DNA from: VRUE01 sp963822295
GTDB taxonomy: Bacteria; Actinomycetota; Thermoleophilia; Solirubrobacterales; 70-9
DNA: 64,000 nucleotides
Reading direction: 5' to 3'
NCBI GenBank assembly: GCA_963822295.1
Contig: CAWGHD010000002.1
Coordinates: forward strand, 992,001-1,056,000
The translations under genes and the position numbers were made by a program. Within the stretch, counting starts at the first letter, position 1; every line of letters begins with the position of its first letter. The notes under the pieces were generated by a model, which saw only the letters and a list, made by a program, of their open reading frames with translations, searched no databases and was not told the origin of the DNA. Shown here in pieces: positions 36,924 to 46,306 of the stretch.

Positions 36924-38363
36924 TTAAGCGGCCCCTCCTCTGCTCGCCGGGGGCGAAGAGGAATCAGATATGGATTCGCCCCCGGCTCCGCGTCCGGGGG
37001 GGCCTAGCAGCACCTCCAGGGCCTCGGAGACCCGCTCGAGCCCCGCCGAGCGCGAGCCCTTGACCAGAACCGTGTCGCCCCGCTCGAGCTGGGCGGCCAG
37101 CAGCTCCGCCGCCTCCTCCGGGTCGCCGACCAGCTCGTCGGGGTCGTAGTCGCGGGCCGGCTCGCCGACGCCGACGACCAGGTCGACCCCGGCCTCACGG
37201 GCGTGGGCGCCGACCTCGCGGTGGAACTCGGAGGCGCCCGGCCCCAGCTCCGCCATCTCGCCGAGCACGGCGATCCGCCGCGCTCCCCCGAGCGTGCCGA
37301 GGTGGTCGAGCGCGGCCCGCATCGATACCGGGTTGGCGTTGTAGCAGTCGTTCACCAGGACGATCCCGTCGCCGATCTCGAGGCGCTCTCCCCGGAAGCG
37401 GGAGAACCCTATGTTCGCAGCGCGGTCGGCCATCCCGGAGAGCGAGGCCCCGAGCGCGACGCCCGCGGCGACCGCCGCCAGCGCGTTGGTCAGGTTGTGC
37501 GCCTCGACGAAGGGGAAGTGGAAGCGCTGGGCGCCGGCCGGGGTCTCGACGACGGCCTCGGTCACCCCGTCGGCGACGCTCCGCTCGACCGCCGCCACGT
37601 CGCCACCGGGGCCGAAGCGCAGCAGGCTCGGCGCGGCGCCTAGGTGCGGCTCCAGCTCACCGGCCTCGACGGGGACCACCGCGGTCCCGTCGGCGGGCAG
37701 CGCCGCCAGGACCTCTGCCTTGGCGGCCGCGATCGCCTCGACCGAGCCGAGCAGCTCGACGTGGACCGGGCCGACGTTGGTTATGACCGCGACCTCGGGC
37801 TCGGCGATCGCCGCCAGCTCGGCGATCTGCCCGGCGCCGCGCATCGCCATCTCGAGCACGAGGACGTCGGTGCCGGGCTGCGCCGCGAGCACGGTCAGCG
37901 GCAGCCCGATCTCGGTGTTGAGGTTCTCGCTGTTGGCGTGGACCGCCCCCGGCAGGAGCGCCCGGGCGATGTCCTTGACCGATGTCTTGCCGACCGAGCC
38001 GGTGACCCCGACGACCCGGGCCCCGAGCGCCCGCCGATATGCGCGAGCCAACGACTGAAGCGCCACCAGAGGGTCATCGACCGCGAAAATCCACACCCCG
38101 TCGACGTTGTCCCCGGTATGCGGGGACAACGTCGCACGGGCACCGGAGCCCACCACGACGCCCCAGGCGCCCGCCTCGATCGCCGCCGGCGCGAACTCGC
38201 CGCCGTCGACGTTCTCGCCGCGGAGACCGAAGAAGAGGTCGCCCTCGCCGGCCGCGTTGGAGTCGATCACGGCCCGGGACGGGGACCCGGGTCCTCCCTC
38301 GGCGAGGACCTCGGCGCCGATCGCCTCCGCGATCTCGGCCGCGTCGAGGTTCACGGTGCGCAC
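36924..38363 (-). CDS. murF: UDP-N-acetylmuramoyl-tripeptide--D-alanyl-D-alanine ligase
   Basis: MurF adds D-Ala-D-Ala to the muropeptide. The 479-residue protein has GDLFFGLRGENVDGGEFA, the P-loop VVGVTGSVGKTSVKDIARAL, LEMAMRGAGQIAELAAIA, ITNVGPVHVELLGS, and LVNDCYNANPVSMRAALDHL (diagnostic of MurF). Starts GTG 38363, 10 bases after the murE stop. The frame is clean although murE directly upstream is broken repeatedly. The last ~25 residues are a low-complexity Gly/Ser/Pro tail. Confidence 0.95.
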   Translation of the reverse strand: MRTVNLDAAEIAEAIGAEVLAEGGPGSPSRAVIDSNAAGEGDLFFGLRGENVDGGEFAPAAIEAGAWGVVVGSGARATLSPHTGDNVDGVWIFAVDDPLVALQSLARAYRRALGARVVGVTGSVGKTSVKDIARALLPGAVHANSENLNTEIGLPLTVLAAQPGTDVLVLEMAMRGAGQIAELAAIAEPEVAVITNVGPVHVELLGSVEAIAAAKAEVLAALPADGTAVVPVEAGELEPHLGAAPSLLRFGPGGDVAAVERSVADGVTEAVVETPAGAQRFHFPFVEAHNLTNALAAVAAGVALGASLSGMADRAANIGFSRFRGERLEIGDGIVLVNDCYNANPVSMRAALDHLGTLGGARRIAVLGEMAELGPGASEFHREVGAHAREAGVDLVVGVGEPARDYDPDELVGDPEEAAELLAAQLERGDTVLVKGSRSAGLERVSEALEVLLGPPGRGAGGESISDSSSPPASRGGAA

Positions 38364-38373
38364 CCCACCGGGC

Positions 38374-39839
38374 TCACCGCGAGTCCCTGTCGGCCCGCCG
38401 CATCAGCTCCTCGCGGGCCACCTCGCGGTCGTCGAAGGGGATCTTGCGGCCGTCCTCGAACTCCTGGCCCTGCTCGTGGCCCTTGCCGGCGATCACGACG
38501 GTGTCGCCCGGCCTGGCGCGCTCGAACGCGAGCGCGATCGCGGCGCGGCGGTCCGGCTCGACCTCGACCCCGCTCCGCCCTCGCCGGTCCCGGCGACGAT
38601 CTCGGCGATGATCGCGTCCGGGTCCTCGGAGCGCGGGTTGTCGGAGGTGACGATCGCGAGGTCGGAGCCCTCGACCCCGGCCCGCCCCATCTTCGGGCGC
38701 TTGTCGCGGTCGCGGTCGCCGCCGGCGCCGAAGACCGCGATCACCCGCCCCTCGGTCAGCGGACGCGCCGCCCGCAGCACGTTCTCCAGCGAGTCGGGGG
38801 TGTGGGCGTAGTCGACGAGGACCGCGAAGGCCTGGCCCTCGTCGACCGGCTCGAAGCGGCCCGGCACCCGGCGCGCCCGGGCCAGGCCCGTCGGCCGCCT
38901 CCTCCGGCTCCACTTCCAGCGCGACCGCGGCGGCGAAGGCGCCGAGCGCGTTGGCGACGTTGAAGTGGCCGGGAAGCGCGGTGCGGACGACGGTCTCGCC
39001 GGTCGGCCCGACGACGGTGAAGCGCGCGCCGCCCGCGTCGAACCAGACGTCGCTGCGCGGAGAAGTCGGCCTCCGCCCCCTCGGCGGAGAAGGTCAGGCA
39101 CTCGAAGTCCGCCGCCAGCCGCCGGCCGTAGGGGTCGTCGACGTTGACGACCGCGGTTCCCGGGCCCGTCTCGAAGAGCGCGCCGCTTGGCGGCGAAGTA
39201 GTCCTCCATGTCGGCGTGGAAGTCGAGGTGGTCCTGGGTCAGGTTGGTGAACAGCGCCACCTCGAAGCGGACCGAGTCGACGCGGTGCAGGGTCAGCGCG
39301 TGCGAGGAGACCTCCATCGCGCAGGCGCGGTCGCCGCCCTCCAGCATGCGCCGGAAGGTCGGCCTGCAGGTCGATCGCCTCCGGGGTCGTGCGCTCGACC
39401 TCCTCCTCGACCGCGCCGACCACCTGCTTCACGGTGCCCAGCAGGCCGCTCTGGATCGCCGGCCGCCTCGAGCATCTCCCGCAGCAGGAAGGCCGTCGTC
39501 GTCTTGCCGTTGGTGCCCGTTATCCCGGCCACCCGCAGCTCCGCCGTCGGGTCGCCGTGGAAGCGGGCCGCCAGCGGCGCCATCGCCGCCCGCGCGTCGG
39601 GGACCACGACCTGGGGCACCGCCAGCTCCGAGCTCGCGCTCGACGACCAGCGCCGCCGCCCCTCGCCTGACGGCCTCTGCGGCGAACTCGTGCCCGTCGG
39701 CCCGTCTCCCGGGCACGCAGAAGAACAGCGTCCCCGGCTCGACCAGGCGGCTGTCGTAGGCGAGGTCGGCGATCTCGACCGTCGGATCCCCGACGGTTCG
39801 CTGTGCCTCTGCCGCGGCGGCGAGATCTTCCAGCCTCAC
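38374..39839 (-). CDS. murE: UDP-MurNAc-tripeptide synthetase MurE (meso-DAP type), frame broken about seven times
   Basis: MurE adds the third amino acid of the stem peptide. Segments in different frames together make a normal MurE: start VGDPTVEIADLAYDSRLVEP, P-loop VAGITGTNGKTTTAFLLREM, MEVSSHALTLHRVDSVRFEV, FTNLTQDHLDFHADMEDYFA, VLVDYAHTPDSLENVL, and VTSDNPRSEDPDAIIAEIVA. The DNPR motif predicts meso-diaminopimelate. The end is VVIAGKGHEQGQEF. Joins fall near 39629, 39460, 39360, 39190, 39060, 38890 and 38580, each fitting one extra base. Starts GTG 39839. An essential, apparently single-copy gene is unlikely to be truly broken. Confidence 0.88.
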
Positions 39840-39885
39840 GCGGCGATTCTAGGTTGGCGGTCGGGTGCCCGCGGGCGGCGATCCG

Positions 39886-41544
39886 CTATTCGGCCGGGAC
39901 GCCCAGGTAGGGCAGGGCGAAGCCGGCGATCCTGCCGAAGGCCGGCGCGGCGACCGAGCCGCCGTAGTAGTCGCTCCCCGCGGGCTGGTCGACGATCACC
40001 GCGACCAGCAGCCTCGGGTTCTGCGCCGGCGCGAAGCCGATGAAGGAGGCGACGAACTTGGTCTCCGAGTAGGTGCCGTTTTCGGCGACCTCCGCGGTTC
40101 CGGTCTTGCCGGCCAGCGTGTAGCCGGGGACGCTGACCTCGGAGGCGGTACCGCCCGGCGCCAGCACGCCCTCGAGCATCTTCCGCACCTCGGCGGCGAC
40201 GCCCTCGGTTGATCACGCGGCGGCCGCGCTCGGCCTCGACCGGCTCGCCGTCGACCTCGCGGATCAGCCGCGGCGGTTTGAGGATGCCGCCGTTGGCGAT
40301 CGCCGCGTAGCCGGCGATCATCTGCATCGGCGTCACCGAGATGCCCTGGCCGAGCGGCAGGTTGCCCATCGTCGAGCCCGAGTATTCCTCCAGGGGCAGG
40401 ACGATCCCCTGCTCCTCTGCCGGGGAACTCGACCCCGGTCGGGCGGCCGAAGCCGAAGCGGTCGATCCAGCGGCTGAATTTCTCGCTGCCCAGCCCGAGC
40501 CCGATCGTGACGGCGCCGACGTTCGAGGAGTGGGCGAGGATTTCGGAGACGCGACATCGTCGCCGTCCCGCGCGCGTGCGACTCCTCGATCGTGCGGTCG
40601 GCGACCTGGATCGTCGGTTCCAGCGTGTAGGACGACTCCGGGGTCACCATCTTTTCCTCGAGCGCGGCGGCGACGGTGAACGCCTTGAAGGTCGAGCCCG
40701 GCTCGTAGGTGAAGCCGGTCGCCCGGTTGAGCAGGTCTTCGGAGCTGGCTTCGGAGAGGTCGCCGGGGTCGACCGGCGGCCAGTTCGCCATCGCCAGGAT
40801 TTCGGAGCTGCGCGGGTCGACGACGATCGCCGTCGCCCCCTTCGGCGAGTAGGTTTCGCCGACTTCGGCCAGCACCTGCTCGGTTTTCGCCTCGATCGCC
40901 GGGTCGAGCGTCAGCTGGATGTCGTTGCCGTCGCTCGCCTCCTCGACGGTTTCGAGCCGGATCGGGTCGCCGAGCGCGTCCTTGACGATGCGGCGCTCGC
41001 CGTCGACGCCGGCGAGAACCTCTTCCTCGCCGGCCTCGAGGCCGGTCAGCCCCTCGTTTTCGGAGCCGACGGCGCCGATCACCTGGCCGGCGAGGTCGCC
41101 CTGCGGGTAGGTGCGGCGGCTGTCGGGAAGCTGGCCAATCCCGGGCAGCTCGAGCCGTTCGATCCGGGCCGCGCTCGGCACGTCCACCTGCTTGGCGACG
41201 TAGGAGAAGCCCGAGTCCTCGGTCAGGCTCTCGAGCACCTCGGCGGGCTCCTGGTCGAGGATCGTCGCCAGCTTCTCCGCGGTCCCCGGCACGTTCTTCA
41301 CCTGGTAGGGCGTGGCGAAGATCGTCGCCGCGTCCTCGGAGGCCGCGATCGCCTGGCCGTGGCGGTCGAGCACGGTCCCGCGCAGGCCGGGGACGGTGAC
41401 GGTTTCGGACTGCTGGTAGGAGGCCTCGGAGGCGAGCTCGGCGCCCTGCACCCCCTGGAGCCAGAAGGCGCGCATGGCGATGATCAGGAAACAGAGGAGG
41501 AATCCGGCGAAGAGAAGCCCGATCCTCCGGTCGATCGTCCGCAT
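39886..41544 (-). CDS. ftsI: Septal penicillin-binding protein (FtsI/PBP3 class B transpeptidase), frame broken three times
   Basis: Class B PBP that cross-links septal peptidoglycan. One N-terminal membrane helix (IGLLFAGFLLCFLIIAMRAF) is followed by the PBP dimerisation domain (VPGLRGTVLDRHGQAIAASE). The catalytic serine motif is EPGSTFKAF (SxxK, STFK). After a shift near 40550 come the SxN motif within HSSNVGAVTIG and the segment MGNLPLGQGISVTPMQMIAG. After two further shifts (near 40422 and 40207), KTG is in YTLAGKTGTAEVAENGTYSE. The stop TAG is at 39886. Restored length is about 550 residues. The C-terminus lacks PASTA repeats, as in FtsI of the actinobacterial PBP3 type. Confidence 0.9.
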
Positions 41545-41551
41545 AGTGGCC

Positions 41552-42144
41552 CTAGTAGCCCGACCCGGCGGCGGCGAGGCGCTTGACCGCGACGGCGACG
41601 TCGTCGGGGCTGCGCTGCAGCGACGTCAGCTCGTCGACGGCGGGCATCTCGAGCCCGATCGCCGCGGCGTCGTGCCTGATCCGCGCCGAGCCGGAGCGCT
41701 TTGCGTCCGTGCTGCGCAGGATCGAGTTCTCTTTTTCGAGGGCGACGATGTTCTGGTCGATCTGGCCGGCGGTGGCGGTGAGGCTGAGCGTGAAGACGTT
41801 GAGGCCGACGATCCCCGCCAGGAGGACGCCGAGCACGCCGATCCAGAGCCGCCCCTGGGTCATCCTCACGATCAGGGGCGAGTCGGGGAACTGGCGGACG
41901 GCGGTGGCGGTGCCGACGGCGATCGGGATCAGCTGGGTGAGCTGCGACCCGGTGCGGCGCGAGGGCGCCGGCCGCGTGCGGGGCGCGCGCCGGGCGCCGG
42001 GCGTGCCGGGCGCGCAGGACGCGTGCGCGGGGCGCGTGCAGGAGCGGGGGCGGCGGCGGCGCGCAGTTTGCGGCCCGGGGCCGGGCGGCCGCGCGGGACG
42101 CGCGCCGGTGCGGCCGCGCGATTGGCGACCGTGGCCGCCTCCAT
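41552..42144 (-). CDS. ftsL: FtsL-like division protein with Ala/Arg/Pro-rich N-terminal tail, frame broken once
   Basis: The C-terminal part is clear: a membrane helix WIGVLGVLLAGIVGLNVFTL, then a coiled coil (DQNIVALEKENSILRSTDAK), typical FtsL/FtsB topology, at the expected place between rsmH and ftsI. Upstream of the first in-frame ATG (41869) the same frame still reads as protein (GSQLTQLIPIAVGTATAVRQ). A start ATG at 42144 overlaps the rsmH stop (ATGA) but opens a different frame (EAATVANRAAAPARVPRGRP) that runs into a stop at 41929. One missing base (or two extra) in the GC-rich repeat near 42000 would join them into about 197 residues. If not, the protein starts at 41869 with 105 residues. 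Confidence 0.78.
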
Positions 42145-43079
42145 CAGACGGCCTCCCCGATCTTCACCGCGGCGCGCAGGTGGGCGGACTTCGAGCGCGA
42201 GTTGACGGCCAGCTCCTCGGGCCCGGGCGAGACCGGGCGCCGGGTCAGGAGGTCGGCTTCGGGCTCGCGGCCGCAGACGCAGACCGGGAGCTCCGGCGGG
42301 CAGACGCAGCCCACCGCGCGGGCGGCGAGGAACTGCTTGACGGGGCGGTCCTCGAGCGAGTGGAAGGAGATCGCGGCGAGGCGGCCGCCGATCGGCAGCA
42401 TGCCCCAGGCCGTCGGCAGCGCGTCCTCGAGCGAGTCGAGCTCGCCGTTGACGGCGATCCGGATCGCCTGGAAGGTCCGCTTGGCCGGATGGCCGCCGCC
42501 GAAGCGCGCCTTGGCCGGCATCCCCGCTTTGGCCGCCTCGACCAGTTCGGAGGTCGTCTGCAGTGGGCGGCGGCGGACGATCTCACGGGCGATGCCGCCG
42601 GCGAAGCGCTCCTCGCCGAAGCGGCGCAGGACCTGGGCGATCCGCGACTCGGGCCACTCGTTGACCAGGTCGGCGGCGCTGAACTCCTGGCGGGAGTCCA
42701 TCCGCATGTCGAGCGGGGCGTCGTAGGAGTAGGAGAAGCCGCGCTCCCAGGCATCGACCTGCATCGAGGACATTCCGAGGTCCATGTAGATCATGTCTGG
42801 GTGAATGCCTTCGCCGTCGAGGGCACGAAGCCCTTCCGCGAAGTCGGCGGCGATGAAGCGCGTCTTACAGGTGACCTCGTCGGAGAAGCGCTCGAAGCGC
42901 TCCTCGGCGACCGGGTCGCGGTCGATGCAGACCAGCGTCCCGTCGAGGCCGAGCACGGACGCGACGCGCCGCGCGTGGCCGCCGGCGCCGAAGGTGCAGT
43001 CGACGGCGACCTGCCCCTGCTGCGGGGCGAGCAGCTCGACCAGCTCGGTCGCGAGGACGGGTTGGTGCTCGATCGGCAT
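42144..43079 (-). CDS. rsmH: 16S rRNA (cytosine(1402)-N(4))-methyltransferase RsmH
   Basis: RsmH methylates C1402 of 16S rRNA with SAM. About 311 residues from ATG 43079. Signature: MPIEHQPVLATELVELLAPQ, the SAM motif VDCTFGAGGHARRVASVLG, MIYMDLGMSSMQVDAWERGF (DLGxSSxQ) and AISFHSLEDRPVKQFLAAR near the end. The paired cysteines VGCVCPPELPVCVCG are typical. An earlier in-frame GTG at 43190 would add 37 residues overlapping the mraZ end, but the conserved part starts at 43079 with GAGGTG directly upstream. Standard second gene of the dcw cluster. Confidence 0.94.
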   Translation of the reverse strand: MPIEHQPVLATELVELLAPQQGQVAVDCTFGAGGHARRVASVLGLDGTLVCIDRDPVAEERFERFSDEVTCKTRFIAADFAEGLRALDGEGIHPDMIYMDLGMSSMQVDAWERGFSYSYDAPLDMRMDSRQEFSAADLVNEWPESRIAQVLRRFGEERFAGGIAREIVRRRPLQTTSELVEAAKAGMPAKARFGGGHPAKRTFQAIRIAVNGELDSLEDALPTAWGMLPIGGRLAAISFHSLEDRPVKQFLAARAVGCVCPPELPVCVCGREPEADLLTRRPVSPGPEELAVNSRSKSAHLRAAVKIGEAV

Positions 43080-43191
43080 CACCTCAAGGCTCCTACTTCC
43101 GGCACGCCGGCTGTCCGCGGCGCGGTCTGGGGCCACCACGGGCGGCATCGGTCGAAGCTGGATGCGAGTCTCGTCGGCACGGGTCCCCATC

Positions 43192-43632
43192 TCACTCCGA
43201 CCCCCCGGAGGCGAGGCCCTCGGCGATCTCGGGGGCGGAGGCGTCGAGCTCCTCCTCCTGCTTGGCCCAGGCCTCGGCGTTCCAGATCTCCAGGTACTCG
43301 CCGGCGCCGATCACGACGCAGGGGCCGGAGAGCGAGGCGTGCTCGATCAGCGGCTTGGGGATGCGGATCCGCCCGGCCGAGTCGAGCGTGTCGTCGAAGG
43401 AGCCGCCGTGGAAGCGGCGGCGCAGGCTGCGGGCGTCCCTGCCGAAGGGGCTGTGGGGCGCGAGGAAGTTGTCGGAGAGCTGCTCGAACTCCTCGGTCGT
43501 GTGCACCCAGACGCAGGGGTCGAAGCTCTTGGAGAGAACCACTCCGTCCGCAAGGGCGGCGCGGAACCGTGACGGAACCGTGAGGCGATCCTTGGAATCG
43601 AGACTGTGCTCGTAGAGACCCCGAAAAGCCAT
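43192..43632 (-). CDS. mraZ: Transcriptional regulator MraZ
   Basis: MraZ is the DNA-binding repressor that heads dcw clusters. The 146-residue protein has the two AbrB-like repeats: YEHSLDSKDRLTVPSRFRAA near residue 7 (DxKxRxxxPxxFR) and TLDSAGRIRIPKPLIEHASL near residue 80. An acidic tail (KQEEELDASAPEIAEGL) follows. It starts ATG 43632. Operator-like TGGG repeats lie about 110 bases upstream, so autoregulation is likely. Confidence 0.96.
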   Translation of the reverse strand: MAFRGLYEHSLDSKDRLTVPSRFRAALADGVVLSKSFDPCVWVHTTEEFEQLSDNFLAPHSPFGRDARSLRRRFHGGSFDDTLDSAGRIRIPKPLIEHASLSGPCVVIGAGEYLEIWNAEAWAKQEEELDASAPEIAEGLASGGSE

Positions 43633-43740
43633 TCCCGTGGATTCCTTTCTGCGGTCCGCTGGTGAAGCCGAAAAGAGTTAGGACCGGAGTGATGAGGTGG
43701 GAGGAGCCTCACCACCCCGGTCCCTGGGCTTCAACTCGAG

Positions 43741-43773
43741 GGCCACAGTAACCCACTCCCTCCCACTTTGCAA
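43741..43773 (-). promoter_or_regulatory. mraZ promoter with embedded MraZ-box repeats
   Basis: On the minus strand, TGGGA (43765-43761), TGGGT (43755-43751) and TGGCC (43745-43741) repeat with exact 10-base spacing. This matches the known MraZ operator layout of TGGGN direct repeats separated by five bases, with the third repeat weaker. The first two sit precisely in a 17-base spacer between TTGCAA (43773-43768) and TACTGT (43750-43745), a plausible -35/-10 pair. Bound MraZ would block the promoter. No other candidate promoter was found upstream of mraZ. Confidence 0.68.
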
Positions 43774-43832
43774 CACACGTCGGACGGAACGCCCCAAACG
43801 CAAGATCACTTGCATCGGATAGGTTGCGACGC

Positions 43833-44555
43833 ATGAGCGGGGCCGCCGCAGCGATCTCGGTTCTCGGGGTCGCGATCCTCCTCATCGCCCTCGTCGTCGT
43901 CCGCAAGCGCTCGGCGGACTCCGCCTTCGCCGCCTACGCGAAGGACCACGGGATGACCCTGATCTCCTCGGACCGGGCGCGGCTTCCAGACACGACGCCG
44001 CTGCTGCGCCGGGGCGATGAGCGCTACGCGGAGCGCCTGCTCGAAGGGCCGCTGGACGACGGGCGGGAAGGCCTGCTCGGCAACTACACATATGTGGAGC
44101 GCTCCGGCGGCGGCGCCGAGGACCTCCATCGCTTCACCCTGGCCTACCTCACGGTTCCCGAGAGCGTTCCTCTCGCGCCAGAGCTGTTCGTGCGCCGCCG
44201 GACCGGTCCCGGCGCGCTGGAGGGGCTGGAGGACGCCTTCGCGGGGCCGCGCAGCCGGGTCGAGCTCGAGAGCGAGGAGCTCAACCGCGATTACGAGATC
44301 TTCGCCAGCGAAATGCAGGATCAGAACCGGATCCGCCAGCTCTTCTCCCCCAGCTTCATCGTCTGGCTGGAAGAGGAGGCGCCGGATGGCTTCTGCTTCG
44401 AGCTCTTCGGCGGCAAACTCTGCTGCTATGTCGAGGGTCACGCGGCTGACGCCGACGACCTGGACCGGGTCGCCGCGGCGAGCGCCGCGGTCGCAAAGCG
44501 CCTCCGAGACGAGGCATTGGAGAATGGGAGCCATGGACAGCCAGACATCACCTGA
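43833..44555 (+). CDS. Unrecognised membrane protein, first of a tandem pair
   Basis: About 240 residues from ATG 43833 (a TTG at 43824 is also in frame). An N-terminal helix (AAISVLGVAILLIALVVV) is followed by a cytosolic-type domain. It is clearly a paralogue of the next gene: both contain GDxRYAERxLxG, a YEIFxxExQDQNxxRQLFSP block and SFIVWxxxxxPxxFxFEL. No enzyme motif was seen. I do not recognise the family. The two genes overlap by 23 bases, so they are expressed together. The upstream region is shared, divergently, with mraZ. Confidence 0.75.
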   Translation: MSGAAAAISVLGVAILLIALVVVRKRSADSAFAAYAKDHGMTLISSDRARLPDTTPLLRRGDERYAERLLEGPLDDGREGLLGNYTYVERSGGGAEDLHRFTLAYLTVPESVPLAPELFVRRRTGPGALEGLEDAFAGPRSRVELESEELNRDYEIFASEMQDQNRIRQLFSPSFIVWLEEEAPDGFCFELFGGKLCCYVEGHAADADDLDRVAAASAAVAKRLRDEALENGSHGQPDIT

Positions 44556-45423
44556 GACGCCGACCGAAGAGGTCCCCGCCCCCTCCGAACAGGTCGAGGC
44601 GCCCGACGACGCCAACGACCTGCGCGGCTACCACTTCAAGCTGCTGCTGCGCAACAAGGTGACCTGGATCATCACCGGGATCCTCGTCGTCGCCTCGGGG
44701 GTGGCCGCGGCGATCTTCGTCGGCGCCGCCGTCGGCGGGGGCGCCGCGCTCGCCGTCCTCCTGCTCTCGCTGCTCGCCGTATTCCTGATGGCCGACTCGC
44801 GCGCGGAGAGCGCCTTCTTCGAGCACTACGCCAAGCAGAACGGCCTCGAACTCGGCGGGAGGACCCCCCTGCCGCCGGCGACGCCGCTGCTGCAGAAGGG
44901 CGACGACCGCTACGCCGAGCGCACCCTCAGCGGCGACCTCGCCCCGGGGGTCAACGGCATCCTCGCTCTATACACGTACGAGGAGGAATCGACCGACAGC
45001 GAGGGCAACCGCGACACCGACTACTACCGCTACACCGTCGGCCTCGTCCACCTGCCCGAGTGCGCCGCGTTCATCCCGCAGCTCTACGTCCAGCGCAAGT
45101 TCGGCCTCAAGGCCCTGGAGAAGCTCGAGGACAAGTTCCGCGGCTCCAAAGACCGGGTCAAGTTCGAGAGCGCCGAGCTCGACAAGCGCTACGAGATCTT
45201 CGTCGACGAGAAGCAGGACCAGAACTGGCTGCGCCAGCTCTTCTCCCCCTCCTTCATCGTCTGGATGCTGCAGAAGACGCCGAACAAGTTCGCCTTCGAG
45301 CTCGTCGACGGCACCCTCGTCTGCTACGCCAACGACCACAAGAAGAAGGCCGCCGACCTCGACCGCATGCGCGCCGCCACCGCCGCCGTCGCGACGAGGA
45401 TCCGCGAGGAGTCGCTGGAGTAG
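44533..45423 (+). CDS. Unrecognised membrane protein, second of a tandem pair
   Basis: About 296 residues from ATG 44533 (ATG 44524 is also possible). A 30-residue acidic/Pro N-terminus precedes two hydrophobic helices around residues 38-85 (WIITGILVVASGVAAAIFVG, then LAVLLLSLLAVFLMA). The soluble domain then matches the preceding protein. The match is strongest in YEIFVDEKQDQNWLRQLFSP, followed by SFIVWMLQKTPNKFAFEL. The function is unknown. An extra helix and a longer N-terminus suggest the pair diverged after duplication, perhaps forming a hetero-oligomer. Confidence 0.75.
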   Translation: MDSQTSPETPTEEVPAPSEQVEAPDDANDLRGYHFKLLLRNKVTWIITGILVVASGVAAAIFVGAAVGGGAALAVLLLSLLAVFLMADSRAESAFFEHYAKQNGLELGGRTPLPPATPLLQKGDDRYAERTLSGDLAPGVNGILALYTYEEESTDSEGNRDTDYYRYTVGLVHLPECAAFIPQLYVQRKFGLKALEKLEDKFRGSKDRVKFESAELDKRYEIFVDEKQDQNWLRQLFSPSFIVWMLQKTPNKFAFELVDGTLVCYANDHKKKAADLDRMRAATAAVATRIREESLE

Positions 45424-45436
45424 AGGCCCGCCGGGC

Positions 45437-46207
45437 TCAGCCCGTCGGCAGGCAGAATTTCTCGATCGAGCCGTCGATCACCATGCCGTCGGCGAAGGTG
45501 AAGCGGCCGTGCACGGCGAGGGTGCTGTCCGAGCAGCGCGCCGAGGTGTAGCTCAGTTCGCGACCCCCGTGGCGGTAGCGGCGGCCGATCGTGGCCTGCG
45601 CCTTGGTCAGCACCCCGGTCCCGTTGAAGATTTCGGGGACTTCGATCGTCGCCCTGTACCCGTAGTCGCCCTTCGTGCGCTCGATCGGGATCGTCACGAC
45701 GTAGATTTCGTCGGGGAGCGAGACCGGCTGGGCGTGGGCGACGACGGACGCCACCCCGCTTCCGGGGGGGCCGTTGAAGAGGGTGAGCGTGCCGTTGACT
45801 CGGACCCATCGCCCTTCGATCTGGACCACCGCCCCCACCGTCCCCCTGCCGACGATCGCCTTCTCGCACTTGCGGCGGGCGGCCGCGATCCCCACGCCTT
45901 CGATCGAGGCGGGAGCGCAGGTCGCGAGCCCGCGCGTCGTCAGCCTCCCGTCGCGGTCGAAGTCGAGGAGGAGCTGTTCGAGCCGCGGCAGCGGCCCGCC
46001 GTCCACGGTGTGGAGGCTGGCCCGGCCGTCGATCTCGATCGGGGCCGGATGGTTGCGGGGAAGCTCGTGGGGCGTGAAGTCGCCTTCCGCCCTCAGTTCC
46101 ACATCGCCGTGGCGGACGATCGCCGCGTCCGAGGCGGCGACCCCGAGCGCCACCAGGCCGGCGCAGGCCGCGAGAACAGCGAATCGCCTGGTCCTCCTCG
46201 GTCCCAT
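45437..46207 (-). CDS. Unrecognised secreted protein
   Basis: A 256-residue protein with a signal peptide (RRFAVLAACAGLVALGVAAS, probable cleavage near ASDAA). The mature part looks beta-rich, with no recognisable enzyme motif. It contains RASLHTVDGGPLPRLEQLLL, DFDRDGRLTTRGLATC, EIYVVTIPIERTKGDYGYRA and TSARCSDSTLAVHGRFTFAD. Four cysteines suggest disulfides. Similar beta-rich exported proteins are common in Thermoleophilia genomes; no function is known to me. It converges on the second tandem membrane gene, 13 bases away. Confidence 0.72.
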   Translation of the reverse strand: MGPRRTRRFAVLAACAGLVALGVAASDAAIVRHGDVELRAEGDFTPHELPRNHPAPIEIDGRASLHTVDGGPLPRLEQLLLDFDRDGRLTTRGLATCAPASIEGVGIAAARRKCEKAIVGRGTVGAVVQIEGRWVRVNGTLTLFNGPPGSGVASVVAHAQPVSLPDEIYVVTIPIERTKGDYGYRATIEVPEIFNGTGVLTKAQATIGRRYRHGGRELSYTSARCSDSTLAVHGRFTFADGMVIDGSIEKFCLPTG

Positions 46208-46306
46208 TCCAATCGAGTGTAGGACCCCCCGGCCAGTCTCCCAACCAGACGATGTTGAGGAATTGTTGATTTTTGTGTCGGGCCTCGGCGGTGCTACTTT
46301 CTGGCC

